Assembly (NCBI RefSeq): GCF_964340395.1
Contig: NC_135570.1
Coordinates: forward strand, 3,172,501 to 3,215,000
Reading direction: 5' to 3'
Source: Glandiceps talaboti
Lineage: Eukaryota > Hemichordata > Enteropneusta > Spengelidae
Length of the DNA: 42,500 nt
Positions 25,789 through 40,589 of the stretch are shown piece after piece (position 1 is the first letter of the stretch; each line of letters begins with the position of its first letter). The translations under genes and the position numbers were made by a program. A model generated the notes under the pieces. The model saw only the letters and a list, made by a program, of their open reading frames with translations, searched no databases and was not told where the DNA came from.

Positions 25789-28199
25789 GTCCAGCCTATG
25801 GAGTCTGCAGATCCGTGGGGAAACACAAAAATAACCCTCCCTACTTCAGTGAAGACAACTGCAGAGCAAATCATGAACAAGCAAATGCCATCTGCCCTGA
25901 CATACACACTTGCTCTAAAGTACTAAATAAAAAGAACAGTAACTGTCATAAATAGTAAACTGAGTGACAGGTTTGTTGAAAATTCAAATAAAAATCGCGT
26001 CGTCGCACCATTTTTGACAAACTGTCCTGACCAGAATCAACTTTTGATTTTTGGGATAAAGAGAAGTACATTTAAGTTTTTTTCGAAAATGGCGTTCTGG
26101 CAAAATTCCGCTACTTTTCTGTTATGTCTCATCACATCCAAAATTAATATTTAATTTTCCAACGGAAGATATTACTCATGTTGTCTTGGTAAAGTTGTTT
26201 GTTCCTAAATAAGTCTGTACACCTAATGACTAAGCTACTGAGGTGAATGTCCTATGTAACGGGCAACACATAAAATATACTATTTAAACTATGAATATCC
26301 CAAAGATGTCATGTCGACAAATATAGCTAACCATAATTTTACAATAGGTTTGTGTCAATGTCCTAACTTTCATCTAAAGTAACTGTACAATATCTCTGTC
26401 TATATCGCATGTACAGGAATGCAAGCAGCCATACAAATCTGACCTGAATATCGAACTGTTCCAATCAAAGGAAGGAAATATTGGCCGAGACATGTACGAA
26501 GCCAACGAACTATAAGGTTGACTAATTAAACTGCACAAGTCATAAAAAATTCATAGGTAAAAGTGATATATCATTTTTCGTGTAGGCCGCTACGCGTTGG
26601 TAAACACATTCCGTGTAATGTGGTGTGAGTAATCGCCTTTAGATTGTTTGGATCGGTGTCATTCGTTACACCATAGACCCCCCTCCCCCACTATGGTTAC
26701 ACTCATCTTCAACTACTATTACCCGATGCAATTACCCCGATCGGTCTGTGTGACACGCGTGGCCCCCTTAAAAGACCAACTGTAGGGATAAGGAAATGTT
26801 GCATAAATTCCATTTAAACGTATCTAATGCACGTCTTACATTGTGTATGTGTGAAGTATGGGAAAGATAGTCCTGTTCAAAACTTAAAAATATACAAATC
26901 ACTTTGCTGATACTTCGTTAAGGAAATCCAAAACCCATAGTTATGTAAATCAAGTAAAAATCACGGGTCACCATACCAATAGTTGATGAATGAAAGACAA
27001 GCTGATTTCAAAATTAAGCCGTTTTAGAATCCAAAATGGCCACTGAGTACTGTTTATGGGTCCCAATATTTTGAACGCTATGGGAAAATAAAACATTGTC
27101 GCTTTCCTTAAAAGGAACACCGTGAACATCGAAATTTGTTTCTAATCATTAAATGGCATGTACAAGCTTTCATATAGCAAAATTAGAAAGATTTAAATAA
27201 CGTTCATTTGATGGAAATTGATCCCCGGTGTGCATTTTACCTTAAATGACGTGTGAAATAATACAATTAGTGAAGAAATAATACGAATAATTCCGAAGGC
27301 AAATGGTGCTTTGGCCTTGGGTATGTGTGTAAAGAGAACAGAATGAGATAAACAATATGATGTAGTATGTGTAAACAAATTGAATTCCCTTCCATAGAAA
27401 GTAGTGACTACATATGCATACGCGTTATGCTGACATGTCGTGTAGATATAACAACTTAGATTTATTGGTATGAACTTAAAAACTTTTTCTTTAGTACCTA
27501 TCCAGTTATATACTCTCGGGAATGTTTCACCTTCCATGTAATTGAGATGTGTGGAAATTTGTGATCTTCACGACGTCTCTCCCGAAAGGATATAGATTAC
27601 AATTTAGCAAACGAGTAGTACCGAAACGTTAGTCCTTTAATGAAGAGCCATTTTCCATCCTAATCACTTCATAAATTGTGGTGGACAGGAGTAATTGAAT
27701 ACAGACATTTTCTGCTGACAATGATGTTCCCTTATAACCAGTTGATTACAACATTATGCCATATCAATGTATAGCCATGTATTCCTCTGTCGACATTTAG
27801 GTCCTAAGAGCTTTCCTGTCGGATTTCAGTCCTTCCCACATCTTAACTAACATCTCTTGTACATGTTTATGAGCATAGCCAGGGGAGTGCACTGTTATAT
27901 TTCGTCTGAACACAGGATTTCACGTTTGTAAGACAATTCAGTTTCATCTTGATCAATACACAAAACGCCATCAAATAGCATTTGTTTGTCAGTGGGCAAT
28001 GTCGGCTAATCAACGTGTTCAGATTTCGTAAAATCATTTTACTAAACATGCCTTAGGATAAACTGCTGCAACGTAAAAAATCGTTAACTGATATGCAAAT
28101 TAGGCTATTTAATATACATGGATCCTGAGGCCTGATAACTAGATATATCATATTGATATTCCTACTGAACGAGATTTCAATGTATTAATATGAGAAACA
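25789..28199. other. gene-poor spacer
   Basis: No convincing exon. An open frame at 27193-27537 (minus) has low-complexity flanks and no recognised domain. Confidence 0.45.
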
Positions 28200-28200
28200 A

Positions 28201-28255
<55 letters not shown>

Positions 28256-28258
28256 GGT
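28200..28258. repeat. CAGA tetranucleotide array
   Basis: About 12 perfect caga units, then degenerate ggcagg units. Confidence 0.92.
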
Positions 28259-28309
28259 GGACAGGCAGGCAGAAAAACAGTTAATATCAACACATTGCAC
28301 CAAGTTAGG

Positions 28310-28392
28310 TCTAAGAAAAAAATCTAACTACTCCACCTATTCTAAAATTGGGCGTAATCGGAACCACACAATTTATTTTGTTAGGCCTAATG
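28310..28392 (+). mobile_element. dispersed repeat family R1, end fragment (copy 3)
   Basis: aaatctaactactccaccta, then ttctaaaattgggcgtaatc, then ggaaccacacaattt, then gttaggcctaa match the distal end of copies 1 and 2. Only this end is present. Confidence 0.75.
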
Positions 28393-29710
28393 AGGAGTAT
28401 TTAAAATGTAAGTGCCTCGTCTTTGAAATGCAATAACAATTTCATCGAGAGTATTATACAAATGTATACATCCCCTGAATAGACTACTTATAATTAACTT
28501 AAGAGTCAGTTTTTGATAGTGTAACATTTTCGTTTCCAACAAAATAAAAAACGCAATAAACAATTCAACAATTTATTCCCTTGTACCGGTGGTTATGTTT
28601 AATCAAAAAAGTTAACAGTTATTTCATTGTCGGAATGGTCTATTTTCTTTAGGACGGTTATGCTAGATATTCAGTATGGAAAAGACACCACTCTTGCGAA
28701 TAGTTTTGGTGAAAGAAAATTGATCCAAATTTAATAAAAGAAGAGCGTGAAATATCATATATTATGTTGTCAAGATATAGTCTCGCTGGACTTTGATGAA
28801 ACACTGTTACTGTAGATGTTTCAAATAAAACGATAAGGTTATCACACATATGTCATCTTTCATTATATTAAACTCAATTTATTTGCGTGGTTAATCTCGC
28901 CACTTTTGATACATTACCTTGTATCACCGTACTACATCTTTTACAATCAAGGACACTTTATTTCCAAGACTCGAATGTTTACAGTGTTTGAAGAACTGAT
29001 CAAAGGAACACATGAAGTAGAAAATAGCCACAAGCATACAGATATATGAAATTAAAAGCATGTTTACAATAACGCAATCAGGGTCAATAAAACGAGTCAG
29101 GGACTTTAGTATCTCGGCAACGAGGACATGTCATCAAAAATGGAGAAAGATAACGCGCAAATCGTATCAACCTTATTTTCTCCGGCGATGAATATACCAA
29201 ATCGACATCAATTATTTAAACATCAACCTTATGATCATAACACTTTAAGAAATCTACGCAGGCCAAAGTATATCATAATTCACGTATTCCCGACACAACG
29301 CCTCTGCGTTTTAAGCATTTATTAAAATCTTAAGGCACATGATAAATGGCACATATATCATTAAACGAGTTACATTTTATCTTTTGTGCGATGTTTGAAA
29401 CCTAATATACAAAACGTATATATCACTTAAAATTACAGTATATGTAATTGGTTATTTTAAATTCATGAATTTTTGCTGTACATGTAATAAAAATCATTCC
29501 TACATCTTGTTGTGTGTTGACATATGAAGGACTTCTTTCCATTATTACTGTACAGCTGTGGATCACTCGATTAGCCAGGTGGGCTTTCTTGTTAGTCTGC
29601 TTGGCGCGGCTATTGTTCACACTTGTACTGTTTATACAAAGAAGATAAGCTTTCCTCCACAGGGTATGAATATTATACCGTTAATAATTTAGTATCAGCA
29701 TATATTTTAC
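28393..29710. other. non-coding spacer
   Basis: AT-rich sequence with no recognised gene. Confidence 0.45.
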
Positions 29711-29914
29711 GCCTCGTCTCGTCTCGTCTCGTCACGTCACGTCTCGTCTCGTCTCATCCAGTCCCGTCCCGTCCTTTCTCGTCTCGTCTTGTCCCGTCCA
29801 TCCAGCCCCGCCCCGTTCCATCCCGTCCTGTCTCGTCTCGTCCCGTTTCGTTTCGTCTCGTCCCGTCCCGTCCCCTCCCGCCCCGCCCAGCTCGCCCCGT
29901 CTCGTCTCGTCTCG
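29711..29914. repeat. CGTCT/CGTCC pentanucleotide array
   Basis: About 40 units of cgtct, cgtcc, cgtca and related variants, giving a local GC-rich strand-asymmetric pyrimidine tract. Long frames here are artefacts. Confidence 0.92.
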
Positions 29915-30597
29915 CCTGAATTGTTCAACATGTAACACAAACTTTCCTTCATCTATGAGATCGACAGCATTGCATTACACAGGTTTTCAAGATGTCGAAC
30001 TGTGACAAAATACATGCTCATACCAAGTCGTTATGAGTTACCCCTTTGTCTTTGTCTTGGCACATATTTGTTTTCACAAAGCGAAGAATGATATCTTTAA
30101 CTATATTACGGAGGTGTTTTATGCTGGACATCACCATTCAACATAGGAATCTTACAGTAGTGCATTGATTTGAAACATTAAAGTTGAAACTTTGACAACG
30201 CTGTTAGAAGCAAAGACAACAACAATCAGTGGTGACATTAAACAAATACCAAACTACACCCGCACATAAGTACATATATTCTGTTCGAATTTGATATTTA
30301 TGAAAGTGTGGCTGTTTTTGTATCTTGAAATGAACACGCATTATATGACAGGTACACACTACTTTGATGGAATATTTATCTACGTCTACCGAGCTATGCA
30401 TTCTCATTTTCATTAATGTAATCATCGAATGCTAGTATGTATATGTTATTTGTCAAAAATCGTAAGCTTTTCTATAATGTGGGAAAATCGACCGAGAGTA
30501 AGAACAATTAACGGTATTTGGATGATAGCATAGTCTCCTTTTGTTTTGAGTGAATGTGTGAGTGCGTATGAGCGAGTGACTTGGTGTCTAATTCACC
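29915..30597. other. non-coding spacer
   Basis: Nothing recognised. Confidence 0.45.
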
Positions 30598-30692
30598 AAC
30601 GAACCAACCACCCGACCACCCACCCACCCACCCACCCAACCAACCAACCAACCAACCAACCAACCAACCAACCAACCAACCAACCAACCAAC
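30598..30692. repeat. CCAA/CCAC tetranucleotide array
   Basis: ccac units then about 16 ccaa units. Confidence 0.92.
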
Positions 30693-31582
30693 CCAACGAA
30701 TGAATAATTTAAAAATAAGAATAGTAGATATTTTTTGATTTGCTCAAGATGAAATTTACATTGATATGAAATTAGAACTGATGTTATTGTATTTCTATTC
30801 ACTTTCTGAGAAGTATTAATGCGGTTGATAATATTGGAGTACAGGCAATGGAACATGTCTGAAAAATTTAATAGGATTTTCTTTGAAAACTGAACAACAC
30901 ATTAAAAATTGACCAAATTGGATTGTAAGATATACTCCACGCTTTTAGGATATATGTTACGTGTCTGGTTGCTAAGAAACATTCTTATGGATAGTACATA
31001 TGGGACAGATTAAAGTTGTTAACTACATCTATGTCGGAAAAAGCCCCCTGGAAGTTTCATTTCCGAGAAATACTCATTGGCAAACTAACTCACTGTACAA
31101 TTATTGTTTGTGAAATTGTCATGGCCGTTTAAGGATGCCGAACGCATGATTGTAGTAATAGACACCTTGAGCAGTTTTCTGTTCTTTACGGTATCATTCC
31201 GTACTTTGTCGAAATGTGCCCGAATGCATAAGAGCCTCGGGTGTTGCAAATCAATACATGCTATTTCTTTTTTAAGAGAATTCTAACACCGATGTACTGC
31301 CAACGTGTCTGTCAAGAAAATATTACTCAGTTTTGCCTTGCAGATATGTACTAATCATGGTGAAGTGTTCTAAGCGGACTAGTAAAACGGAATACTGACA
31401 ATATTGACAACTTAATAACGAAAAAAATACATCGGTAAAATAAAAGCACCGCCAGCAAAATATAGATTTTTAAGTGCAGTCAGAAGTACTTCCAACAAAT
31501 CACGTTTATGGTAACGTAGTAGAAGGGATAGTCATATTACGCTTTTAGTGTTGTTTGTGTGATTTCTTTTCAAACAGTGTCG
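30693..31582. other. non-coding spacer
   Basis: Nothing recognised apart from a partial X-box-like gttgctaagaaac near 30970. Confidence 0.45.
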
Positions 31583-31999
31583 TGCTGAATACAATCTGAT
31601 TAAAATCTGATGTGGTAAAAGCAGCTAGATGCATTTATTTACCTCTATATTTGTACATCATTTTGTGTCGTTTGTTTTGTTCCAAGTGATCACTGCCGTC
31701 CCACATTTGAACCTGTGTAAGAGATTATCACGTTTGAATCTCGCGCTTTCGATTGGCCAATCAGGATGAGCGTTACGTTGGCAGCTGCACACACTGGAGA
31801 AATTGAAGCGTGCTGATTGGTTGTGAAAACCTTACAATATTGTCGACATTCAATGGGATTGTCTATTACACAGGTTCAGATGTGGGAAGGCGGCGATCAC
31901 TCGGAACAAAACAAACGACACAAAACGATGGAAACAGAGGTAAATAAAGACATCTAGACACTTTCACCACATCAGATTTTAATCAGATTGTGCTGAATA
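31583..31999. mobile_element. 399-bp long-TIR MITE with 9-bp target-site duplication (Mutator-like)
   Basis: The element spans 31592-31990. The first 25 bases (caatctgattaaaatctgat and five more) are exactly the reverse complement of the last 25. The inverted repeat continues, imperfectly, to about 130 bp per arm, through tttgtgtcgtttgttttgtt and ccacatttgaacctgtgta. Identical 9-mers TGCTGAATA flank it at 31583-31591 and 31991-31999. Long TIRs with a 9-bp duplication are the signature of MULE-type DNA transposons. The 140-bp centre has no coding capacity, so it is non-autonomous. Confidence 0.88.
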
Positions 32000-33497
32000 T
32001 AGTGTCTGTACATGCCTTGAACAGGATGTGTTATCGAGTTTCATCTAGAATTCGTCTCAAAGTCTCTCCCAGAAGTAATTTCCTGATCATATCATGAAGT
32101 TGATTCACTTGAAGTTTCATAACTGCAATTGCACACTCTTTTAAGGTGTATCGTGATAGCTCCTACCACATTGATATGTATCAGGTACATAAAACCATTT
32201 GGACAATGTCTCTCCGAGTAATTGAAATCGTGAAAAATGATACATCAATATGTTTATAGCTAATTTAACGATAGCTATTTTACGATCAGTGCACGGTCAT
32301 GTAATACAATTCAGTCGAGAAGCTGCACATATCATGATTTACTGATATCGTTTACATTCTAAGAATCAGGTCACAAAGAATGAAATGATAGTGAATACCA
32401 TGATTACTAAAATACTGAAAAATATTTAATAGCCAATTCTACTCATGCTACATCCGGGTAATTTTTTTCAGATGACCACTTGTTGCTGTTCAACTGATAA
32501 ACCAGCACTATGTCTTCGTTTTTGCAGCCCCAAGGCAAGCTTAGCTTTTAATGCCGTTGGAAATCTTTATAAGGATTCGTATCATGATGGCAGTAACATA
32601 AACCCCGGCTGTAAAATCAAGAATCAAAGCTGATATCACGCATGAGGTCCCGTTTCAGTGTATGTCTTGTAACTTGTGCATATATTTGGTTATTTTGTTT
32701 CCCCGGAAAAAAGCTTTTCAAGTCATTCTTAATGTTAACACTGTCATCGGTATAATTGACTGACAAAAAGAGATTAATATAAATTTCATTGAGAAACAAT
32801 CCGTCAACTCAAGAAAATCGAAAATAAAACCAGTAAAACTACGAAGGTTTGGAGTTAGAAAATGAAATTGCATTTTTTTGTTTAACATTCGAGATCGCGA
32901 ATATTTCGAAGTAAGATCTCCGTCGTTTTCCAAATACGACGGCCACTTTCCAATAGTATAATGACTCTGTGTAATGGGCAAATTAACCAACGCTAACGTT
33001 TCGCCCAAACACACACGTGATCTCTACAAGAGCTTTAAATAACATGAACTGATGGTAAATACGTGAAAGACAGAACTAGCATTCTACTGTTTATCAAATT
33101 ATCATTGTGAGGTATGACCTTACGTTCTTAACACACACACCAAATAAACCAAAGGCGTTGAGAATCGTTTTACAGGGATAATTTAATCACCAATTCGAAA
33201 TTTTAATTAAACAGGCAACAATGAAACAAGGTTATCTTTACAATGAAACTGATAATTAAAATGATTAGCCTTTTAAATGGCAAATATTCATTTCCAAAGA
33301 ATGCATATTAACTAAGACTACTATTGATTAGATCCACTAATAATACAATTAATAAACTGTGACAGTATAATTTGGGTCTGCTTATAATATTGGGATTAAT
33401 ACTTCAAAATACATCTCTGAAATATTAAATACATCGGAACACAGTTCCTTACAAAAGACTGACACTTAAGTTTATACACTAAAACATGTTAATATTT

Positions 33498-33499
<2 letters not shown>
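32000..33499. other. non-coding spacer
   Basis: Short open frames near 32445-33014 have no recognised motifs. Otherwise AT-rich unannotated sequence. Confidence 0.45.
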
Positions 33500-33550
<51 letters not shown>

Positions 33551-33605
33551 TGTATGTATGTATGTATGTATGTATGTATGTATGTATGTATGTATGTATG
33601 TATAT
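33500..33605. repeat. CA dinucleotide joined to ATGT tetranucleotide array
   Basis: (ca)n at 33500-33546, then gtgtgt, then (atgt)n to about 33603. The acacacgtgtgt junction is self-complementary. Confidence 0.95.
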
Positions 33606-34343
33606 GAGTACTTGGTTATCCTTTCAAGCTTCATACAAAATATTGTTTTAGAAGTCTACACCTGACACTATGAATACGATTAACATCTATAAACCTGGCA
33701 TCACATTATTTAGTAGATACCTTGTATTAAATTCAAGCAAATATATTTGTAGTAATACGATCACAACCAATAGATGAAACATCGAAATCAACCATATCAA
33801 GCTTTCTAAGAATTTGGAACTTTTGGACAAGGTCAACCATCTCAATGTATACTTTAACCTTTTACCCTTGACCTAGAGTCAAAGTACATTCCGTTTACAC
33901 ATGAAAGACTATGTAGTGTTCGCATAGTGATTATGCGGCCAGTCTGACGTAATCACTTCTGATTATATGATTTTAAACAAGTGCTAAATCTGATACATCA
34001 AGCTTGTGAACATTAACACCTATTGCACATTGAGTTCTATTATAAATGTGAATGATAGAAGTTTAGTATTGATATATATATATTTGTGGTTGTAAGAGGC
34101 ACTATGACGGTGAGACATTAATCAAGGAATCAGACATTTGAACAAGTATAAGGATAATTGTTTTTTACTCTCAGTCAACTGAGATGAAACCTAATTTTTG
34201 TCATACAAAGAAAAAAAATTATATTTCGATAATTATGATTATGGTATTACATATGCATTACAAATATGTACAGTATCACAACCAATTACAATATTACTAT
34301 AAAATTTGTATAACAAAGATATATATATCATATATTATATATA
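33606..34343. other. non-coding spacer
   Basis: AT-rich sequence with no recognised feature. Confidence 0.45.
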
Positions 34344-34683
34344 ATGTATGTACATACATGCATACATACATACTTACATACATACATATATACATACATA
34401 CATACATACATACATACATACATACATACACACACACATACATATATACATACATACATACATACATACATACGTACGTACGTACGTACGCACATACGTA
34501 CATACAAACATACACACACATACATACATACATACATACATACATACATACATACATACATACATACATACATACATACATACATACATACATACATACA
34601 TACATGCATGCATGCATGCATGCATGCATGCATACATACATACATACATACATACATACATACATACATACATACATACATAC
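34344..34683. repeat. CATA tetranucleotide array with CGTA, CACA and CATG sub-blocks
   Basis: About 340 bp. The main motif is cata. cgta units lie at about 34471-34500, caca blocks near 34428 and 34510, and a pure catg block at about 34605-34632 (tgcatgcatgca, self-complementary). The order suggests point mutation followed by local expansion. Confidence 0.96.
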
Positions 34684-37019
<2,336 letters not shown>

Positions 37020-37113
37020 TATACATACATACATACATACATACATACATACATACATACATACATACATACATACATACATACATACATACATACATAC
37101 ATACATACATACA
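37020..37113. repeat. CATA tetranucleotide array
   Basis: About 23 perfect cata units, the same motif as at 34.4-34.7 kb. Confidence 0.96.
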
Positions 37114-37976
37114 GGCATTATTACATGAAACAAGTTATGTAACAAAAAACCCCAAACCTTACCTTTCTTTTGTAGTTTTTCCCTCATAATTTTTAATATA
37201 AAATAACACATTTTACCATGCAATGGACTGTGATTACGTATTTAGTTGAAACATACACTGTAGAATGTTTGCTTTAAAAATCTATGGTTAAAACCAGCTT
37301 ATATTAACTAAATGATATTTAACTTTTTCAAAAAGTGTTCCAATTAGTAAACAATCTCAAAAAGCTAATAAAAGAATAACTATATGATTATCAATGCTTA
37401 AAATCTATACTATCAAAAACATAATAAAGCTACTTAAAAACACCTTAAAAGTTTCGCCATGTAAGGATAACACCTCGGCATATGTTTCAATGGTGAAATT
37501 TGTTCACCGATGACGTCATCTTTCTTCCTTAACAACGAATTAGGTCAGCATATGCATAGATAATGCGAAGGTTTATGACTCTTTTTCGACTTTTGACACA
37601 TCCGGAGAACACATAGCAACAGTCACATGTTACCCATAGTGCATATCTGATGATATCCATGAACATGACATATATTTGACAGATGGAGAAAGACTTGTCG
37701 AGAAAACATTTCCTTGAGGAGTACAGTGTTGTTCTGCCTTTCATTAAGCGTCTGAAGAGATCTTCGATAACTCGGTGTTTTCCTTGTCCAGTGTACATAA
37801 TCTGTTGACAACAAGCAGACACATCAATAAACCTGTATAATTGCCAAAATGTCTTGTTCTACATTTAGTAAACAGATGAGAAATGTTTTTATTTTTCTTA
37901 TTTTTGATCTTTTAGTCAAAGTAATATACTCTTTTCAAACGTGAAACAATTTAATTCAAGTCAGTGTTTGTATCTT
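37114..37976. other. non-coding spacer
   Basis: It contains a perfect CRE (TGACGTCA at 37511-37518, within gatgacgtcatc). No gene recognised. Confidence 0.45.
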
Positions 37977-38331
37977 GTTAAAGTGGTCATATGGATGAGA
38001 ATTTGGTATCTATTTTGGATTTTTATTTGATAAACAAATTCACTATGTTTTTTTCCTTGAAAAAATAATGTGAAATAACATATACCAAGTCCATGTTCAC
38101 AACTCAATAAACAGCAAAACATTAAACAATGTGTAAAATGTTTGTTATTGTACGTACAATAACAAACTTTTTACACTTTTTGCATCTTTTTGCAATGTAT
38201 TGAGTTATGAACATGGACTTGGTATATGTTCTTTCGCATTATTTTTTCAAGTAAAAAAACATAGTGAAACTGTTTTATCAAATAAAAATCCAAAATAAAT
38301 ACCAAATTCTCATCCATATGGCCACTTCAAC
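37977..38331. mobile_element. 355-bp near-perfect palindromic element (hairpin MITE)
   Basis: Arms 37977-38153 and 38154-38331 are reverse complements almost throughout. The outer end is gtt(a/g)aagtgg(t/c)catatgg and the centre is a 26-bp perfect palindrome at 38141-38166 around tacgta. Ends are flanked by gttaa and tcaac, so no clear target-site duplication is seen. It encodes nothing. Solo half-copies lie at about 40789-40836 and 42020-42069. Confidence 0.88.
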
Positions 38332-38457
38332 GGCAATAAAACTAATAAAATGTGTTTTTAAAGGGTATGTTATGGTACGTACAAGAAGTATTTTTTAGGG
38401 GTTAACAGCAAGTAAGACTAAGTTACGTCCAGTCTGTATATGCATATGTCGCTCCCT

Positions 38458-38467
38458 TATATATAAA
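38458..38467 (+). promoter_or_regulatory. TATA-box candidate upstream of a short coding-like frame
   Basis: tatatataaa would place a transcription start near 38488 and the first ATG (38534) about 45 bases further on. Confidence 0.25.
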
Positions 38468-38533
38468 CACGTCAATTGGATAAATAATTTGATAAGTAGT
38501 GTTTACTTGTGGGTACCTTTGCATACAATATTT

Positions 38534-38680
38534 ATGACTGAGTCCTCCTTTTCGGTGAAGTCTGAGAGTAAGATTCGATTTCAAAATGAAATAGAACGTT
38601 TTTGGAGCAAATTAGAGTCGACAACAGGTAATAGAGGAGGTACTTTATTATTGTATATGTGCAAAGAAGCTTATAAATAA
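38534..38680 (+). CDS. possible first exon or 48-residue small ORF, unidentified
   Basis: ATG at 38534 opens MTESSFSVKSESKIRFQNEI, then ERFWSKLESTT, a balanced charged composition unlike the surrounding simple repeats. A donor-like aacag|gtaata lies at 38627/38628, so the coding part may be a 31-residue first exon. Read without splicing, it ends at TAA 38678-38680 after 48 residues. A TATA-like box lies 70 bases upstream. No domain, signal peptide or partner exon is recognised. Confidence 0.22.
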   Translation: MTESSFSVKSESKIRFQNEIERFWSKLESTTGNRGGTLLLYMCKEAYK

Positions 38681-39292
38681 TAGAGGATTTTGTATTTTCA
38701 TGAATAATTAATAGATTATAAGTCACTGAATCATTTTATATTCTAAACTCATTCTTTATAAAAACGTGATAAGTTTTGAAACGTCATGAGACATTGTGTT
38801 TTAAGGTCAGAACGACGTGGCATTTTAAATATAATCTTATAAAAAAGATAAGGTTACATATTTTTATCCTTTAATGGCAAGTATTTAATAAGCTACGTTA
38901 CTCTCCATATAAATCTTTCATACTTAGACATAGACCGACAGACATATCGTCTGGACCACGAGACATTTCATAAAAAAAACCCAGACACAATCAAAAGATA
39001 TGGCAATCCACGTCGCCAGTACAGATAGACTTGAAGATGAGGATCAGTAAAAAGCCAGATGTTCCGTTAACGTTTCTGTTTGTAGTGAGTCGAACTATTA
39101 ACCCTTTAAAAGCTGTCTTATGGCGCAAACTATCATTGCGATTCTTTTATTTATTCCGTTTGATAACATTTAGCTCACGAAAACATCCTTTACATTTGTA
39201 ATGTTCACTAGAAAAGTGTATGACAGGCGTTTACAAAGTGAAGTACTATATAATGCATGAGACCAGATGAGGTATAAACAAAACAGTGGCAT
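38681..39292. other. non-coding spacer
   Basis: Nothing convincing. A 16-codon frame follows an ATG at 39000. Confidence 0.45.
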
Positions 39293-39601
39293 TCAAAAAG
39301 TGTCAGCTACATTGCGTGCGGCAGTCGTCTGATTTCCACACTCGCGCCTCGGGGTCCCACAGTATGGAAACATAGCTAGAAACTTTGAACTTTCAAACAA
39401 AATGTTGTTCCTGAGCAGACGTATGCACGAATGACAGACACGTTCACTCTGAGTGAACTTTGAGACCGTGTTAGCTGAACATAGGGATTGTGACATGGGG
39501 CTCATATAGTGATCAGGACCCGATTGTGTTTGGCCAAAACGGAAATTAATTCGATCGGACATGCGTGTCGAACGGCCACTTAACTTTAAGGAGATTGACA
39601 C
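39293..39601 (-). CDS. coding-like frame of about 102 codons, unidentified
   Basis: It lies in a locally GC-richer stretch and reads MSDRINFRFGQTQSGPDHYM, then SPMSQSLCSANTVSKF, then a Cys-containing tail (VCHSCIRLL, YCGTPRREC), ending at TGA 39293-39295. The start is uncertain; an internal ATG gives a shorter form. No repeat explains the open frame, but a plus-strand frame (about 39512-39666) overlaps it, so only one can be real. No family is recognised. Confidence 0.2.
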   Translation of the reverse strand: MSISLKLSGRSTRMSDRINFRFGQTQSGPDHYMSPMSQSLCSANTVSKFTQSERVCHSCIRLLRNNILFESSKFLAMFPYCGTPRRECGNQTTAARNVADTF

Positions 39602-39738
39602 TATAGCACACAGAATTTTTAGATTAAGATGTACAATATTCCAAGAATGTAATGGCTACATAACATGAATACTCTTAAAGACGAGGATAAACAAAGGAAG
39701 AGTATATCCAGACATATCAATGCACCGATAAAAAGTCA

Positions 39739-39969
39739 GTGTATGTCTTGTTGAGGTCCGTTAAAACACATTTGATGGGGGTTTCACGTCAAAATTCTAT
39801 GTCTGTCTCCACCGCTCAACTATTTCGTCATCACAAGTACAACTACCCGTATACTTCATTCACCTTGAATGTAAAGTGTGTAGTTGCTAGCCATGGCACG
39901 TACGTAACAGATACATTTTTTTCCCAAGAGAAAAAACACATAGAATGTGCTTGTAGATATAAAAGATAA
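39739..39969 (+). CDS. coding-like frame, possible last exon of a Cys-containing secreted protein
   Basis: The frame ends with YNYPYTSFTLNVKCVVASHG, then TYVTDTF, then IECACRYKR before TAA. The spaced Cys pattern (C..CxC near the C-terminus) resembles the close of cystine-knot-like extracellular proteins, but no family can be named. No strong acceptor is visible directly upstream. It may be chance. Confidence 0.18.
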   Translation: MYVLLRSVKTHLMGVSRQNSMSVSTAQLFRHHKYNYPYTSFTLNVKCVVASHGTYVTDTFFSQEKKHIECACRYKR

Positions 39970-40589
39970 GCCTTACATTAAGAACACACTACAACAGGTG
40001 AGAAATATTTCTTACTGAGGAACCATGAGTGCCAATGATAGATATTGGTCTTGGATCAGGTACAAAATATACAACACCGTTTTTTTTTGGAGAATCTTTG
40101 ACTATGGACCAGGCTGGAAGAACGCGCCAGGTCCGCCTATTTTTCACTTCATTCACTCTTCTACCTTTTATTGAAGATATTAAACTTTGTAAAAAATTAC
40201 AAAGAGACAGTTGTACGTTAAAGTTAAACTATGATTTTAACTTTCTTTACAAATATTATCTGCCACGAGAGTTTGAATATCACTAAAACCATGAATTGAT
40301 TGATACAATGTTACAGTATTATTGAGAAATCACAAACAATCAAATCCATCATATAATATCAAGAATAGTGGTCAAATGAGACATGATTTATATCGTCATA
40401 TTATTTCATCACTCCAAGTAATTATTATTCGGGGTAACATTTGTGTCATTTTAAAGTATAGTCATAAATAATTGCTCTTTAAATCACATCACGTGACGTG
40501 AACTGTTTCCCCTACTACTGTATTTACGATTGTGTGATAAACTTGGTTCTCACCGCATTCTGTGTGCATGAACACCCTAACAAAAGACT

